A DNA stretch of 64,000 bases, taken from assembly GCA_033398695.1 (NCBI GenBank), contig CM065803.1:103094001-103158000 (forward strand), given 5' to 3'. Shown here in pieces: positions 23,540 to 34,158 of this stretch (positions are counted from its first letter, which is position 1; each line of letters opens with the position of its first letter). The notes below the pieces were generated by a model that had not been told where the DNA came from, did not search any database, and worked only from the letters and a program-made list of their open reading frames with translations. The stretch is from Orobanche coerulescens. Its lineage: Eukaryota; Streptophyta; Magnoliopsida; Lamiales; Orobanchaceae. The position numbers were made by a program, and so were the translations under genes.

Positions 23540-24966
23540 TGATCGCTAGAATTCGCGTAGTATGGTTTTCAAATCCGATCAATTTTAAAATTTGTAAAAC
23601 CTCGAAGTATTTCCAAGGTGTCGAACCCAAGGGAATTGATGTGTCGAAAATAAAGGAAATAACTCTACTCAAAATTTGACTGCTATTTAGGAATCCGAAA
23701 ATTTGGTTTGTTTCTAATTATAAAATCGAAATATAAAAATTAAATAAAAGATGAATTATCTAAATCAAGCAAATAAAGCAAATTAGCAAGATAAAATCAC
23801 AATTGAAAGCTAATTGATCCTAGGGTAGTATCATCTAATTGAGTTCACACAATTCATTCACTTGATTCCTTTTCCCCAAATTTTAATTCAATCCTAGAAA
23901 TAATCACTCAGCCGATCTAGAATTCCGATCAAGGCAACCTAGAAAGATAGTTAATTTTAAACCCTTTTTCCCGCTAAGGCTCAAAGAATTTAAATCACTT
24001 AAAAAGCGCCAACTTATTTATCTATGATTTATCTTACTCCACTTAGGTCTTAAGATCAAATCATATTGTGCATCAAGTATTTCCACTAATTAATTAATCC
24101 TTCCGGGCAAAATCAATTAGCTAACATGCATCGATTAAGGGCCCTTTAATCTAACATGAGAATTAACACAACTTGATCACAAGCCTAGGATGAAAGGTAA
24201 AAAGGTAATCAAAGGAACATCATGTGAACATCAATTAAATTTACTAACCCTAGAATCAATCAATGAATTTAGCCAGACATAATTGAAATTAAACAAGAAA
24301 TAGATGAAGAATGCATATTATTAATATGAAAAGAGAGATTACAACCCTTACGGATGAACTCCGAGTCTTCAATCTCCGAAAAACAATAATAATTGCTGCC
24401 TCCAAAAAGTTCTTGTATCCCAAGAATTAATCTTGCCAAAATATGTAAAAGATTGCAAAAGATGAAAAAGAATGATGAAAGATCGTAAAACTAGGTCTAG
24501 GAGGGGTGTATATAGCCTATTGGAGTTAAACTCCCGATTAGCCCTAATCTAGGAAATAAAATCTATCCAAAAGAGTCAAAATCCGTCAAAACACGAGAGC
24601 CCGCGTAGCAGCCTATCGGACTGGCCTATCGGCCGATAGGCTGGCCGATAGTTGGTTCGTCGATCGACTTCACTCGGTAGGGCAGGAACACCTTTCGGAC
24701 GCACCTATCGGCCGATAGGCTACCCGATAGGTTCGTCTGTCTTTTGAAACAAATCCGTTTCTTCCGTCCGTGACTCGACTCTCGGTCCTTTGTCTCGTTT
24801 TGGGTCCTTTTGGCTCTAAAAACCTGCAAACACACTAAAACCAACCCAAACGCGTAATACGGCTCGACTAATCATAAATAAGCCAAATACGAGCACATTA
24901 ATCACGAAACGAGATAAAAACCTAGTATAAAATCCTAGAAATAAGTGGTAAAATTACCACTTATCA
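23540..24966 (-). repeat. left (3') LTR of element F
   Basis: 1427 bp. It contains two perfect CCTATCGGCCGATAGG palindromes at 24625-24640 and 24704-24719. It differs from 32479-33913 mainly by about 10 bp near the GATGAAAAAG run, by the GAGAGCCCGC/GAGCCGC region next to the palindromes, and by isolated substitutions. Confidence 0.95.
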
Positions 24967-24981
24967 AACCCCCCCAAACTT
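24967..24981 (-). promoter_or_regulatory. 3' polypurine tract of element F
   Basis: The minus strand reads AAGTTTGGGGGGGTT directly against the 3' LTR. This is the expected plus-strand primer site. Confidence 0.9.
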
Positions 24982-26400
24982 AAGCCTTGTTCGTCCCGAA
25001 CAACAAAAAGAAAAGAAAAAGAATGTCGTGAATCATCGTGCAACTCATAGTGTTCAACCTAATCAATATTATCCTGTAATTCTCTCTAAATAATCCGAGT
25101 GTCGTAAAAGCGAGCTGCACTCAGAATAATAATTCCGCAAAGTAGACAAGTTCAGTCCTAATCATTCGTTCATGAAGAAAATCCAGCTCAAAGATTAACA
25201 AAACGTGAGTCAAATCGACCGTCAATATGAAAGGCTAAAATAAACAAGCTAGTTCGTCCCGTTACACAGTCTAGTGGCACAATTTTCACGAGTTTCATAA
25301 CAAATAAACCTCGGACAGTATTCCCTTATATGTATGTTCAAGAATTTGATTCGAGTTGACCACTAGGTTAGGATCTCGGGATGTTTCATCGGGGTAATCC
25401 TAGGGTGGAACTTCCATTCTCATGTATTAGGAAACCGTTTGACGTAAAAGACACTCATGGGGCACATGGATGCTTCTAGTTACTAAGTTCCCGTCTACAG
25501 CGGAGAAACAACTCGAATATATAATTTCCGCATGTCCGAATCAAGGTCTCCGTTTTGCGCGAGAGTAAACAGCGGGTCACGCGAATACCCCCGGTTACTA
25601 GGTTTCCTATCCTTGGCACATGTGAAATATCTAAATCACTAGTCTAATCAGAGTCGTCATTTTACGCAAGGGCAAACAACGGGTCAGGCGAATGCCCCCG
25701 GTTACTAGACTTCCCTTCATAGAACAACATTATCTCGACTTTTGGGAAAAACTGACCGACTCTAAACTCAGTCTAAGTGCCAACACGACTAAAGAAACAG
25801 TACGACTCACTATCCGGAAGATATAACCAAACGTATTGACGGTGATTTTAAAACAGGTATGTATCGTCTCTTATCTTCCAAGACCTCTACAATCACGAAA
25901 AATTTTGGGCCTAAATGAATACTATGCAAAACAGAAATAACTGACTACAACTCGACTAAAACTTGACCGTTTCTTCAGAGAGAAAAACAGTGTCGTAACA
26001 TCGGTATCACACAAATAGAAGCTCGAAAAATTCACGAATAAAGAAAAACTAAGACAAGCAAGGCTATCTAAAAAAATAACGAAAAGCAAATAAAAGCAAA
26101 CACGAAATCTAAAAAAAAAACTACTACGACCTAAAAAATAGAAACTAGCAAACACACCAAACAAAAATGAATCATAAAAAATAAAACTAGCAACCAAAAG
26201 CCAAATCCACACAACACCAATATGATAAGCACAAATAAAAACAACAGGCACCGACACAAGCAAATAATGATACAAGGCATACAAGGTACTCACACGTAAA
26301 GAAATTAACAAAGCCGCACTTCTTCCCCCCCCAAACTTATTTCGCATCCCAAAGGAGGAATAAGTTTGAAAAGAGAAAGGAGTGGCTTTGTTAACGGAGT
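24982..26400 (-). other. non-coding region between env-like ORF and 3' LTR of element F
   Basis: No protein family is recognised. A diverged duplication (GGGTCACGCGAATACCCCCGG near 25575 and GGGTCAGGCGAATGCCCCCGG near 25690, about 110 bp apart) is present. A second PPT-like tract lies at 26325-26338. Long non-coding tails are usual in Athila elements. Confidence 0.7.
26325..26338 (-). promoter_or_regulatory. internal PPT-like tract 1 of element F
   Basis: The minus strand reads AAGTTTGGGGGGGG, the same core as the terminal PPT, just downstream of the env-like ORF. Confidence 0.6.
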
Positions 26401-26406
26401 ACCTGA

Positions 26407-28048
26407 TCACTGTGGCGGAAATGACGGGTTTGTCGGCGAGCTCGGATCATAGCGGGCATGTGAATCGGGGAAAGGAGCAAAGTGGTACATCTCGTGTAGC
26501 ATTCGGTTGTAGTGGTCCTCCTGGGCCCACCTATCTTCCTGCCTCTTCCTCTCTTGCTCCCTCCAAGCAATCTCCTCTAGTCGCCACACTCTGTCCTCTT
26601 CGGATCGTTTATCCACGAGCTCGTACAACTCATTGACCCGAGTGGCAACAACACCCACCCGAGTCTCAACCTCGCCCAGCCGAGTTCCCAAAGAACCAAA
26701 CTCGGTTGTCAAAGAACGCATACTCGCCAAATGATAATTATCTTGCGCCTGCATACTCTCTTCGTGCATCTCTCTCTCTCTCAAAAAATCTCGTCTCAAA
26801 AGCCTCAAAATCCGGAGCTCTCATCTGAAAACTACTACCTCCACCGGTGAGAATCTCGTCACGGCTACCCCCCTCGGGTATATCATCCAGCTCCTCCTCG
26901 GCTCCCTCCAAGAACGGCTCATCAATGGTCACCTCCCGGCGTTGCCTCTTACGAGATGCATCCAACGGTCGGATAAGTGCCAAATGAGCCTCGGAGCTCA
27001 TACTCCACCTCGCATATACATCGGGCGCGTCGCCCATCACAGAGGTCAAGGTCGGAGAGGGGAGTCGGAAGAGGGACACGGTTTTGTTCCGACCGTGCAA
27101 TTTCCAGTCGAGCCCCTCGGTGAAGGCAAGCATCTCTTGCCTCTGCAGTGTCGGTTTATCCAAATAGATGTCTCGGGACACCGGCTCTCCTCTAATGTGC
27201 ACCCCAAGATGCTCCGCGATAGGGGTCACGAACGCCCCAATTCCAATCCTCTGCTTCCCGGTCAGCCGGGCTTGTTTCTCCATGTGCTCAATCAGAAAAC
27301 ATCCGGCGTGCTTCCGTGTACCGTTCAAGGCCGACCATAAAAGGTGAAGATCAGTGGACAAGCACGTCCCCGAGTCGGTACGGCTCAAAATCGTCGAGGT
27401 GAACAGACGGTGGATATAACGGAGAACTGGGTTCCTGATCGAGGAGGCCTTGGCATACGTCGGATTATAAATGAGAAGCGTCTCCTCCCTGCGGTAAATC
27501 ATCTTGGACCACAGCTCTAAGTTTTCTTTGGCATGATCGCCCTGCTGGAATGACCCGTCCTCGGCCCCGTTGATAATGGCATTAACTTCGTCGGCCGAGA
27601 GCTCCCTTTCTATGTTGTCGAGGTTGAAGCGAATAGATGCCGGAGTCCCGTTCTCCCTAAAAACCTCAAGTGTGGACAGAAACTCCACGGTGAGCACGTG
27701 GTAAGCGAGATAGTTTGCCTGAAAAAATTGCTCAAACCCGCACTGCCTCGCTAGTAACATAATATCATCGTATATACCCATACCCCGAGCCGTCTCCTCA
27801 TGCAAAAATCGGCAATGCTTGTGTGACATTCCGATAAGGTGCGACCACCTTCTTTTAGACTCTGGCCCAGTCAATCTTAGCTTGAACTTCTTCGGGTCGA
27901 GTGCAGCCGGGATCGGAATAGCCGGCACTACCTTCGTCGGAGCCTTTTCCTTCTCTGTGGTTCCCTTAGACTTTCCGGCCGTACTCGGCTTCGACTTCTT
28001 GCTTTGCTTTCCCATTTCAAAGTTCCTACAAAACAACCATCCAATCAA
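26407..28048 (-). pseudogene. ATHILA ORF-1-like (env-position) protein, frameshifted
   Basis: A 436-codon frame (26738-28048) and an overlapping 133-codon frame (26407-26808) together form one protein. The N-terminus is Lys/Ser-rich, followed by the globular region (FEQFFQANYLAYHVLTVEFL, ADEVNAIINGAEDG, RNPVLRYIHRLFTSTILSR) that resembles the Arabidopsis retrotransposon ORF-1 family found in the env position of Athila elements. The tail in the second frame is a heptad-rich coiled coil (LGTRLGEVETRVGVVATRVN). The frames part in a GAGAGAGAGA run near 26775-26790, a slippage-type indel. The protein's role is not established; no clear transmembrane segment was seen. Confidence 0.8.
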
Positions 28049-28059
28049 TATCCAATAAG

Positions 28060-29290
28060 CAACTCATAATGCAAACATTCAACGAGTGTCGACATAATCC
28101 AATAATCCCACAATATCAACTAAGAGTCCTATAATGTCCAATAAACATCAAAATCATAGTCCCGACAGCCATATACTACGATCAACAAATCACACAACCT
28201 CCCCCCAAACATAGACTCCCCCATTTCGTATTCAAAGGATTAGAATCACAACCCACAATAACAAAACAACACACTACGATCATATTAGGGCAAATTCTCT
28301 ACAATCCAATCTAATTCATCAACAATTCAACTCATATCAATCTCAATTAACAATTCAATTCAACAAATTTACCCAATTTCAACAAATTCGAAATTAGGGT
28401 TCTTCCAATTTGGGGGTTTTTTTCAAAATTCGTTCAATTTCATCAAATAATCCCCCAATTCGAAGTACCCATGAACAATCAAGCATAGATAACATGTTTC
28501 CCTCAAGATTCTATCAACAATCGGGCATAAAATTCATAGAACATCAAAGTCTAACAAAAGCCCCAAAAAGTGGATCCCCAATTCGATTTTCATCAAAACT
28601 CCAAAAAGAATCCGTCAAAATGCTTCAAAACATGCATAGAATTGAAAAACAAGAGGATTAAGAGTCGAAACTACGTACCTTGATCGAGTTTTGAAGGAAG
28701 AAAAGTAGAAAGAAATCGCTTCTTGTGTTCTATCGGCCGATAAGTGTGTAAGTGTGTGAGAAAATCGGGTGGTGAAGGTGTTTAAAAGGGGGTATTAATC
28801 AACCGGGTCGAAGCGGATATTGGGCCGGGTATGTCCTATCGGGCAGGCCTATCGGCCGATAGGCTAGGCCGATAGGAACTACTGAAACTTACGTACCTCA
28901 TATCGGGCGGGATATCGGTCGATGTGGTATGCCTATCGACCACTGCTTGTAACATCAAAATTTCTTTAATTTTCCACAGCCTATCGTCTGGGCCTATCGA
29001 CCGATAGGCTCGTCCGATAGGATTGTCTGTCTCAAAAAATTTTCAACTCATTTTATTTCGCATACTTGGTCCCGTTTTTGCTTGGATATGGCGATTAAAG
29101 ACCTGCAAGTATCCAAAACTCGGCGTGCATGGATTAGAACTTAACAAAACTAACAAAGCTGCTACGAAACTAGAAACTACAAAAATCACGCAAACGAAAA
29201 ATCGAAAACAAACGAATAAAACGAACTAATATACATACGTTGGGTTACCTCCCAACAAGTGCTACGTTTAACGTCTTTAGCTAGACGATA
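28060..29290 (-). other. spacer between gag-protease ORF and env-like ORF, with palindromes
   Basis: Non-coding. It holds a PPT-like tract at 28199-28210 (minus CTATGTTTGGGGGGAGG) and a cluster of CCTATCGGCCGATAGG-type palindromes (28732-28745, 28848-28863, 28993-29008 and degraded copies). It sits where a spliced or internally started env-like mRNA leader would lie. Confidence 0.65.
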
Positions 29291-29296
29291 CCTCAT

Positions 29297-31660
29297 TCAT
29301 TCCGGGTCTTCGAGGTAAGTAACATACTTCTCTTCGTGGTGCAAGGGCTTGAAATAGTGCTTCATCCGATGTCCGTTCACAATAAACTTGTTCCCATCTT
29401 CTTTCATCACGACACATGATCCGTTTTGATTTACTTGAAAGACGGTGTATGGACCAGTCCACTTTGACATCAGCTTCCCCGGAAATAGACGAAGTCGTGA
29501 ATTGAAAACGAGCACTTCTTTTCTCACAACCTCTTGCATTGCCGGATTTAATCTTCGTTGCGGCTGCACCCTCGGCTTATGATCGTCTTCTAGAAAAATC
29601 CGGTGCATACAAATAGAAGGGCTTATTCCCTTAATGTCCGAAATCGTCCATCCAATCGCCCCCTTGTGTTTTCGCAGCACCCGTAATAGCTTCTCCAAGT
29701 TAGTAGGTCCGAGAGAAGAAGAAACTATCACGGGATAGGACTCGTTCTCGCCCAAGAAGCAATATTGTAAGTGATCCGGCAACGGCTTAAGTTCTAACTT
29801 CGGCACCTCTATCGATCGGTCCTCAGCGACAACTCCCCCTTGAACGGATTTGTTGACATCAAGATAGCATACGTCCCTCTCATTAAATCGAAACTCGTTC
29901 GCCTCCAACATTCGAACATACTCTGGCAATTCCTCGTGAATTTCTTCAACATCGGAATGTGAGTAAATGGAGTGTGAAATGCAATGCTCCAACAAGTCGG
30001 TCGGGGGCGACATAATAGACTCAATTGCATAACATTCCTCGGGCGCATCCTTGGGCTTCTTCATCGCGTCATAGATGGAAATTTTCAGATTTTGATCATT
30101 AACCCGAAAGGTAAGATCACCCTCTTGGACATCGATAAGTGCTCTCCCCGTCGCTAGAAACGGTCTCCCAAAGATCAATGGTTGATTCTCGTCCTCGGGC
30201 ATATCAAGAACTACGAAATCGGCCGGGAAGATTAAGTGTTGGACTCTAACGAACACATCCTCCACAACTCCCCTCGGATAAGAGATCGATCGGTCCGCCA
30301 TGAGTAGAGAAATGGTAGTCGGCTTCATCTCCCCAATCTTCAACCTCTTAAAGATGGATAGAGGCATAAGATTGATGCTTGCCCCGAGATCACACAACAC
30401 ATTACGGAACGTTTGGTCGCCAATCATGCATGTAAAAGTAAAACGTCCCGGATCCTTCTGCTTGAGCGGGAGCTTGTTTTGAATGATAGCGCTGCACTCC
30501 TCTGTCAAATTTATTGTTTCAAACTTCGCCAACTTCCTCTTGCTTGCCACAGCGTCTTTCAAGAATTTAACGTACCCCGGCATGTCTCTCAAAGCGTCTA
30601 GAAGTGGAATGTTGATATTCACCTTTTGAAACATGTCGATAAATCGTTGAAGCTTTTCATCATGTCTCGACTTGGCCAATCGCTGTGGAAATGGAGCTTT
30701 TACCTCAAAATCCTTCACATTCGAACTTCCAGGAGCCTTTCGACCGATAGGGGGGTCGATAGGCTCAACTGCCGGCATTCTGTCTGGGTGTCGGGTGGGC
30801 CTATCGGCCGATAGGCTTGGCCGATGGGCCTGCTGCATTTCATCTTCTTTCTCGTTCTCGGCTCCCGTTTCTAGTACATCCTTGTTTCCAGATTCCTCAA
30901 TTTCAGCCCCATGATTACTGTACCTTGTCCCACTCCGAAGCTCGATTGCGTTGCATTGTTGCGTCTTCGGGTTGGTCTCGGTGCTGCTCGGAAAATGGCC
31001 CGGCTTATGAAATCCGGCTTGGGCGTTCGCCATTTGACTCATTTGGGTCTCCACCATCGACATCTGCTTTGTCAAGGCTATCACTGAGTTTCCAATAGAT
31101 GTCACACTATGCTCGAGAGCCCCGAACCTCTTGTCTGCTTTATAGATAAAATCTTTTTGACTCGCCTCCAACCGTTCCAACATCTCTTCCATCGGTGTCT
31201 TAGCAATCGGCTCTTGAATAACCCCGTTTTTCACGTTAAATCCCGGTGGTGGCTGAAGAGCATTGTTCGGGTTGGCAAAGGAGAAATTAGGGTGGTTTCG
31301 ATTGTTCGGATAATAGTTCCCCCTATTTCCCCCTTGCCGGAAGTTTCCTCCTTGCACGTAATTTGCATCCTCTTCAATTGCAATAGGCTCGTTTAGCTCT
31401 TCAAAAACTGCATTGACTCCCAAAGTCTTCTTTCTTAGTATCTCAAGCTCTTTTTGTTGTCTTTCAAATTTTGCCTTCAAATCACCGTAGGCGTCCTCGT
31501 CACCGGATGGGACCTTTCTTCTCGTCATCTTCCTATCGGTCACCTCCTCGTAATCATTGTTGACCGCTAGCTCGATGAGATTCTTGGCCTCTTCATAATC
31601 GTTAGCAAGAAATCCCCCTTTCGATGAATAGTCCAACTCTCTTCTAGCCTTCCTCGTCAA
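29297..31660 (-). CDS. gag C-terminus, protease and in-frame-fused integrase tail (element F)
   Basis: A 787-codon frame. The start continues gag from 31695-32357 after a frameshift. A Lys/Glu-rich coiled coil (KAKFERQQKELEILRKK) and an Asn/Gly-rich stretch (about residues 110-150) follow. The aspartic protease region has LCDLGASINLMPL (Athila elements use DLGAS rather than DTG) and IFGRPFLATGRALIDV. It then reaches the RT entry (RVQPQRRLNPAMQEVVRKEV) and passes without a stop into LVFNSRLRLFPGKLMSKW and GPYTVF, the integrase C-terminal region. RT palm, RNase H and the integrase core are absent. The first Met is internal to gag; the true start is in the upstream frame. Confidence 0.9.
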   Translation of the reverse strand: MTRKARRELDYSSKGGFLANDYEEAKNLIELAVNNDYEEVTDRKMTRRKVPSGDEDAYGDLKAKFERQQKELEILRKKTLGVNAVFEELNEPIAIEEDANYVQGGNFRQGGNRGNYYPNNRNHPNFSFANPNNALQPPPGFNVKNGVIQEPIAKTPMEEMLERLEASQKDFIYKADKRFGALEHSVTSIGNSVIALTKQMSMVETQMSQMANAQAGFHKPGHFPSSTETNPKTQQCNAIELRSGTRYSNHGAEIEESGNKDVLETGAENEKEDEMQQAHRPSLSADRPTRHPDRMPAVEPIDPPIGRKAPGSSNVKDFEVKAPFPQRLAKSRHDEKLQRFIDMFQKVNINIPLLDALRDMPGYVKFLKDAVASKRKLAKFETINLTEECSAIIQNKLPLKQKDPGRFTFTCMIGDQTFRNVLCDLGASINLMPLSIFKRLKIGEMKPTTISLLMADRSISYPRGVVEDVFVRVQHLIFPADFVVLDMPEDENQPLIFGRPFLATGRALIDVQEGDLTFRVNDQNLKISIYDAMKKPKDAPEECYAIESIMSPPTDLLEHCISHSIYSHSDVEEIHEELPEYVRMLEANEFRFNERDVCYLDVNKSVQGGVVAEDRSIEVPKLELKPLPDHLQYCFLGENESYPVIVSSSLGPTNLEKLLRVLRKHKGAIGWTISDIKGISPSICMHRIFLEDDHKPRVQPQRRLNPAMQEVVRKEVLVFNSRLRLFPGKLMSKWTGPYTVFQVNQNGSCVVMKEDGNKFIVNGHRMKHYFKPLHHEEKYVTYLEDPE

Positions 31661-31694
31661 ACCCCGATAAAACCGAATGTAGATTTCCTCCTTG

Positions 31695-32357
31695 TCAATT
31701 CCATGTCAGGCATTTGCGAAGTAGCTTCTTAAATCGGATCCATGCCTCGTATAAGTATTCATCCTCATATTGCTCAAATTGCAAGATATCGTTGATTTGT
31801 TTTTGCACCTTCGAGGGAGGATAGAACTGTGCTAAGAACAACCGGGTCATCTCTCTCCAAGTACCAATTTCCTTCCGATCTAGACTCTTGTACCAATCTA
31901 GCGCATCGTCTTCTAAGGAGAACCGGAATAGGCGGAGCTTAATGACATCCGGAGGCACTCCGTTTTGCTTGATGGTGGCACATATGTCCAAAAACGACTC
32001 AAGATGAGCGTTTGGATCTTCATTAACTCCTCCTCCGTATGTTTGAGACTTCACCGTAGCGATGAGGGACGGCTTAAGCTCGAAGTTGTTGGCATCAATC
32101 TTTCCCCAACCTCCTTCTTGATAATCGTCCAGCTTAGGTCGAAAGCGGGCATTCAAAGGGATCTTCTCGGGACGAGCGAGTTCTCGTGGTGGGTCAACAA
32201 TGCCGGCCATGGTATCAACGAATGGTATAGAAATAGTCTCGGTTCTCGCTTCTTGCTTCTTCCTCCTCAAAGACTTCTCGATTTCCGGATCCAAAGGAAA
32301 TAAGTCCTTTCCTTGGGATCTCGTGATCATGCACCGCCTACAAGGAAGAGAAAACAA
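31695..32357 (-). pseudogene. gag N-terminal and capsid region of element F
   Basis: A 220-codon frame, likely starting at MITRSQGKDL a few codons inside. It contains the retrotransposon gag domain: NNFELKPSLIATVKSQTYGG, DPNAHLESFLDICATIKQNG, DDALDWYKSL, WREMTRLFLAQFYPPSKVQK, YEAWIRFKKLLRKC. These match the Athila/Diaspora type of gag, which forms the particle capsid. The frame ends at 31695 by a small indel; the next frame reads on from about 31690 (GIDKEEIYIRFYRGLTRKAR). Confidence 0.9.
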
Positions 32358-32455
32358 GATGTGAGGAAACGAGATCGAATATTAATAATAATAATATACA
32401 ACCTAAAGTAACAATCTCTTCTTTTTCGAATTATCCCTTTAAGTTTTCTATCAAT

Positions 32456-32473
32456 TCCCCGGCAACGGCGCCA
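32456..32473 (-). promoter_or_regulatory. primer-binding site of element F, tRNA-Asp type
   Basis: The + strand TCCCCGGCAACGGCGCCA equals the 3' end of plant tRNA-Asp. Its complement TGGCGCCGTTGCCGGGGA is the PBS, 5 nt from the LTR that starts at 32479. tRNA-Asp priming is typical of Athila elements. Confidence 0.93.
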
Positions 32474-32478
32474 AAAAT

Positions 32479-33913
32479 TGATCGCTAGAATTCGCGTAGT
32501 ATGGTTTTCAAATCCGATCAATTTTAAAATTTGTAAAACCTCGAAGTATTTCCAAGGTGTCGAACCCAAGGGAATTGATGTGTCGAAAATAAAGGAAATA
32601 ACTCTACTCAAAATTTGACTGCTATTTAGGAATCCGAAAATTTGGTTTGTTTCTAATTATAAAATCGAAATATAAAAATTAAATAAAAGATGAATTATCT
32701 AAATCAAGCAAATAAAGCAAATTAGCAAGATAAAATCACAATTGAAAGCTAATTGATCCTAGGGTAGTATCATCTAATTGAGTTCACACAATTCATTCAC
32801 TTGATTCCTTTTCCCCAAATTTTAATTCAATCCTAGAAATAATCACTCAGCCGATCTAGAATTCCGATCAAGGCAACCTAGAAAGATAGTTAATTTTAAA
32901 CCCTTTTTCCCGCTAAGGCTCAAAGAATTTAAATCACTTAAAAAGCGCCAACTTATTTATCTATGATTTATCTTACTCCACTTAGGTCTTAAGATCAAAT
33001 CATATTGTGCATCAAGTATTTCCACTAATTAATTAATCCTTCCGGGCAAAATCAATTAGCTAACATGCATCGATTAAGGGCCCTTTAATCTAACATGAGA
33101 ATTAACACAACTTGATCACAAGCCTAGGATGAAAGGTAAAAAGGTAATCAAAGGAACATCATGTGAACATCAATTAAATTTACTAACCCTAGAATCAATC
33201 AATGAATTTAGCCAGACATAATTGAAATTAAACAAGAAATAGATGAAGAATGCATATTATTAATATGAAAAGAGAGATTGCAACCCTTACGGATGAACTC
33301 CGAGTCTTCAATCTCCGAAAAACAATAATAATTGCTGCCTCCAAAAAGTTCTTGTATCCCAAGAATTAATCTTGCCAAAATATGTAAAAGATTGCAAAAG
33401 ATGATAAAAGATGAAAAAGAATGATGAAAGATCGTAAAACTAGGTCTAGGAGGGGTGTATATAGCCTATTGGAGTTAAACTCCCGATTAGCCCTAATCTA
33501 GGAAATAAAATCTATCCAAAAGAGTCAAAATCCGTCAAAACACGAGCCGCGTAGAAACCTTATCGGACTGGCCTATCGGCCGATAGGCTGGCCGATAGTT
33601 GGTTCGTCGATCGACTTCACTCGGTAGGGCAGGAACACCTTTCGGACGCACCTATCGGCCGATAGGCTACCCGATAGGTTCGTCTGTCTTTTGAAACAAA
33701 TCCGTTTCTTCCGTCCGTGACTCGACTCTCGGTCCTTTGTCTCGTTTTGGGTCCTTTTGGCTCTAAAAACCTGCAAACACACTAAAACCAACCCAAACGC
33801 GTAATACGGCTCGACTAATCATAAATAAGCCAAATACGAGCACATTAATCACGAAACGAGATAAAAACCTAGTATAAAATCCTAGAAATAAGTGGTAAAA
33901 TTACCACTTATCA
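32479..33913 (-). repeat. right (5') LTR of element F
   Basis: 1435 bp, partner of 23540-24966, with palindromes at 33572-33587 and 33651-33666. Confidence 0.95.
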
Positions 33914-34157
33914 ATGGCCATGCTCAAACAAAGAGTCATTTGATTCAATCAGTCTACTTAAGATCGAGAAAGTATTTGAATATAAATAAGTATGACAGGT
34001 TCCATGACTTAGTTCAAATATGATATCGCATAACAAAGGAATTTGATATGTTAAATGGTTTAATGACTATAAACTTATAATATCTGGGTAATCATAATGT
34101 CTTGCTAGAGACCATTTATAATTTATTATTCAATAAGGTATTAAATAGTTGCCAACA
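33914..34157 (+). repeat. Ty1/copia-type LTR, right part
   Basis: Continuation of the LTR begun at 22948, after the duplicated ATGGC. It ends GTTGCCAACA at 34157, a typical CA end. No target duplication matching CTCTG (22943-22947) was seen, because another LTR starts at 34159. Confidence 0.6.
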
Positions 34158-34158
34158 T

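Larger units (their letters stand above)
23540..33913 (-). mobile_element. element F: Athila-type Ty3/gypsy element with RT-IN deletion
   Basis: 10.4-kb element with exact TSD ATGGC at 23535-23539 and 33914-33918. The 1.43-kb LTRs (TGATCGCTAG...TACCACTTATCA) differ at only a few sites, so the insertion is young. The PBS matches tRNA-Asp, the usual primer of Athila elements. It encodes gag, protease and an ATHILA ORF-1-like protein in the env position, but RT, RNase H and integrase core are missing. It is therefore non-autonomous. Confidence 0.95.

Noticed and set aside
26942..27340. 132-codon + strand ORF within the env-position gene
   Set aside because: Antisense shadow of the minus-strand ATHILA ORF-1-like frame.
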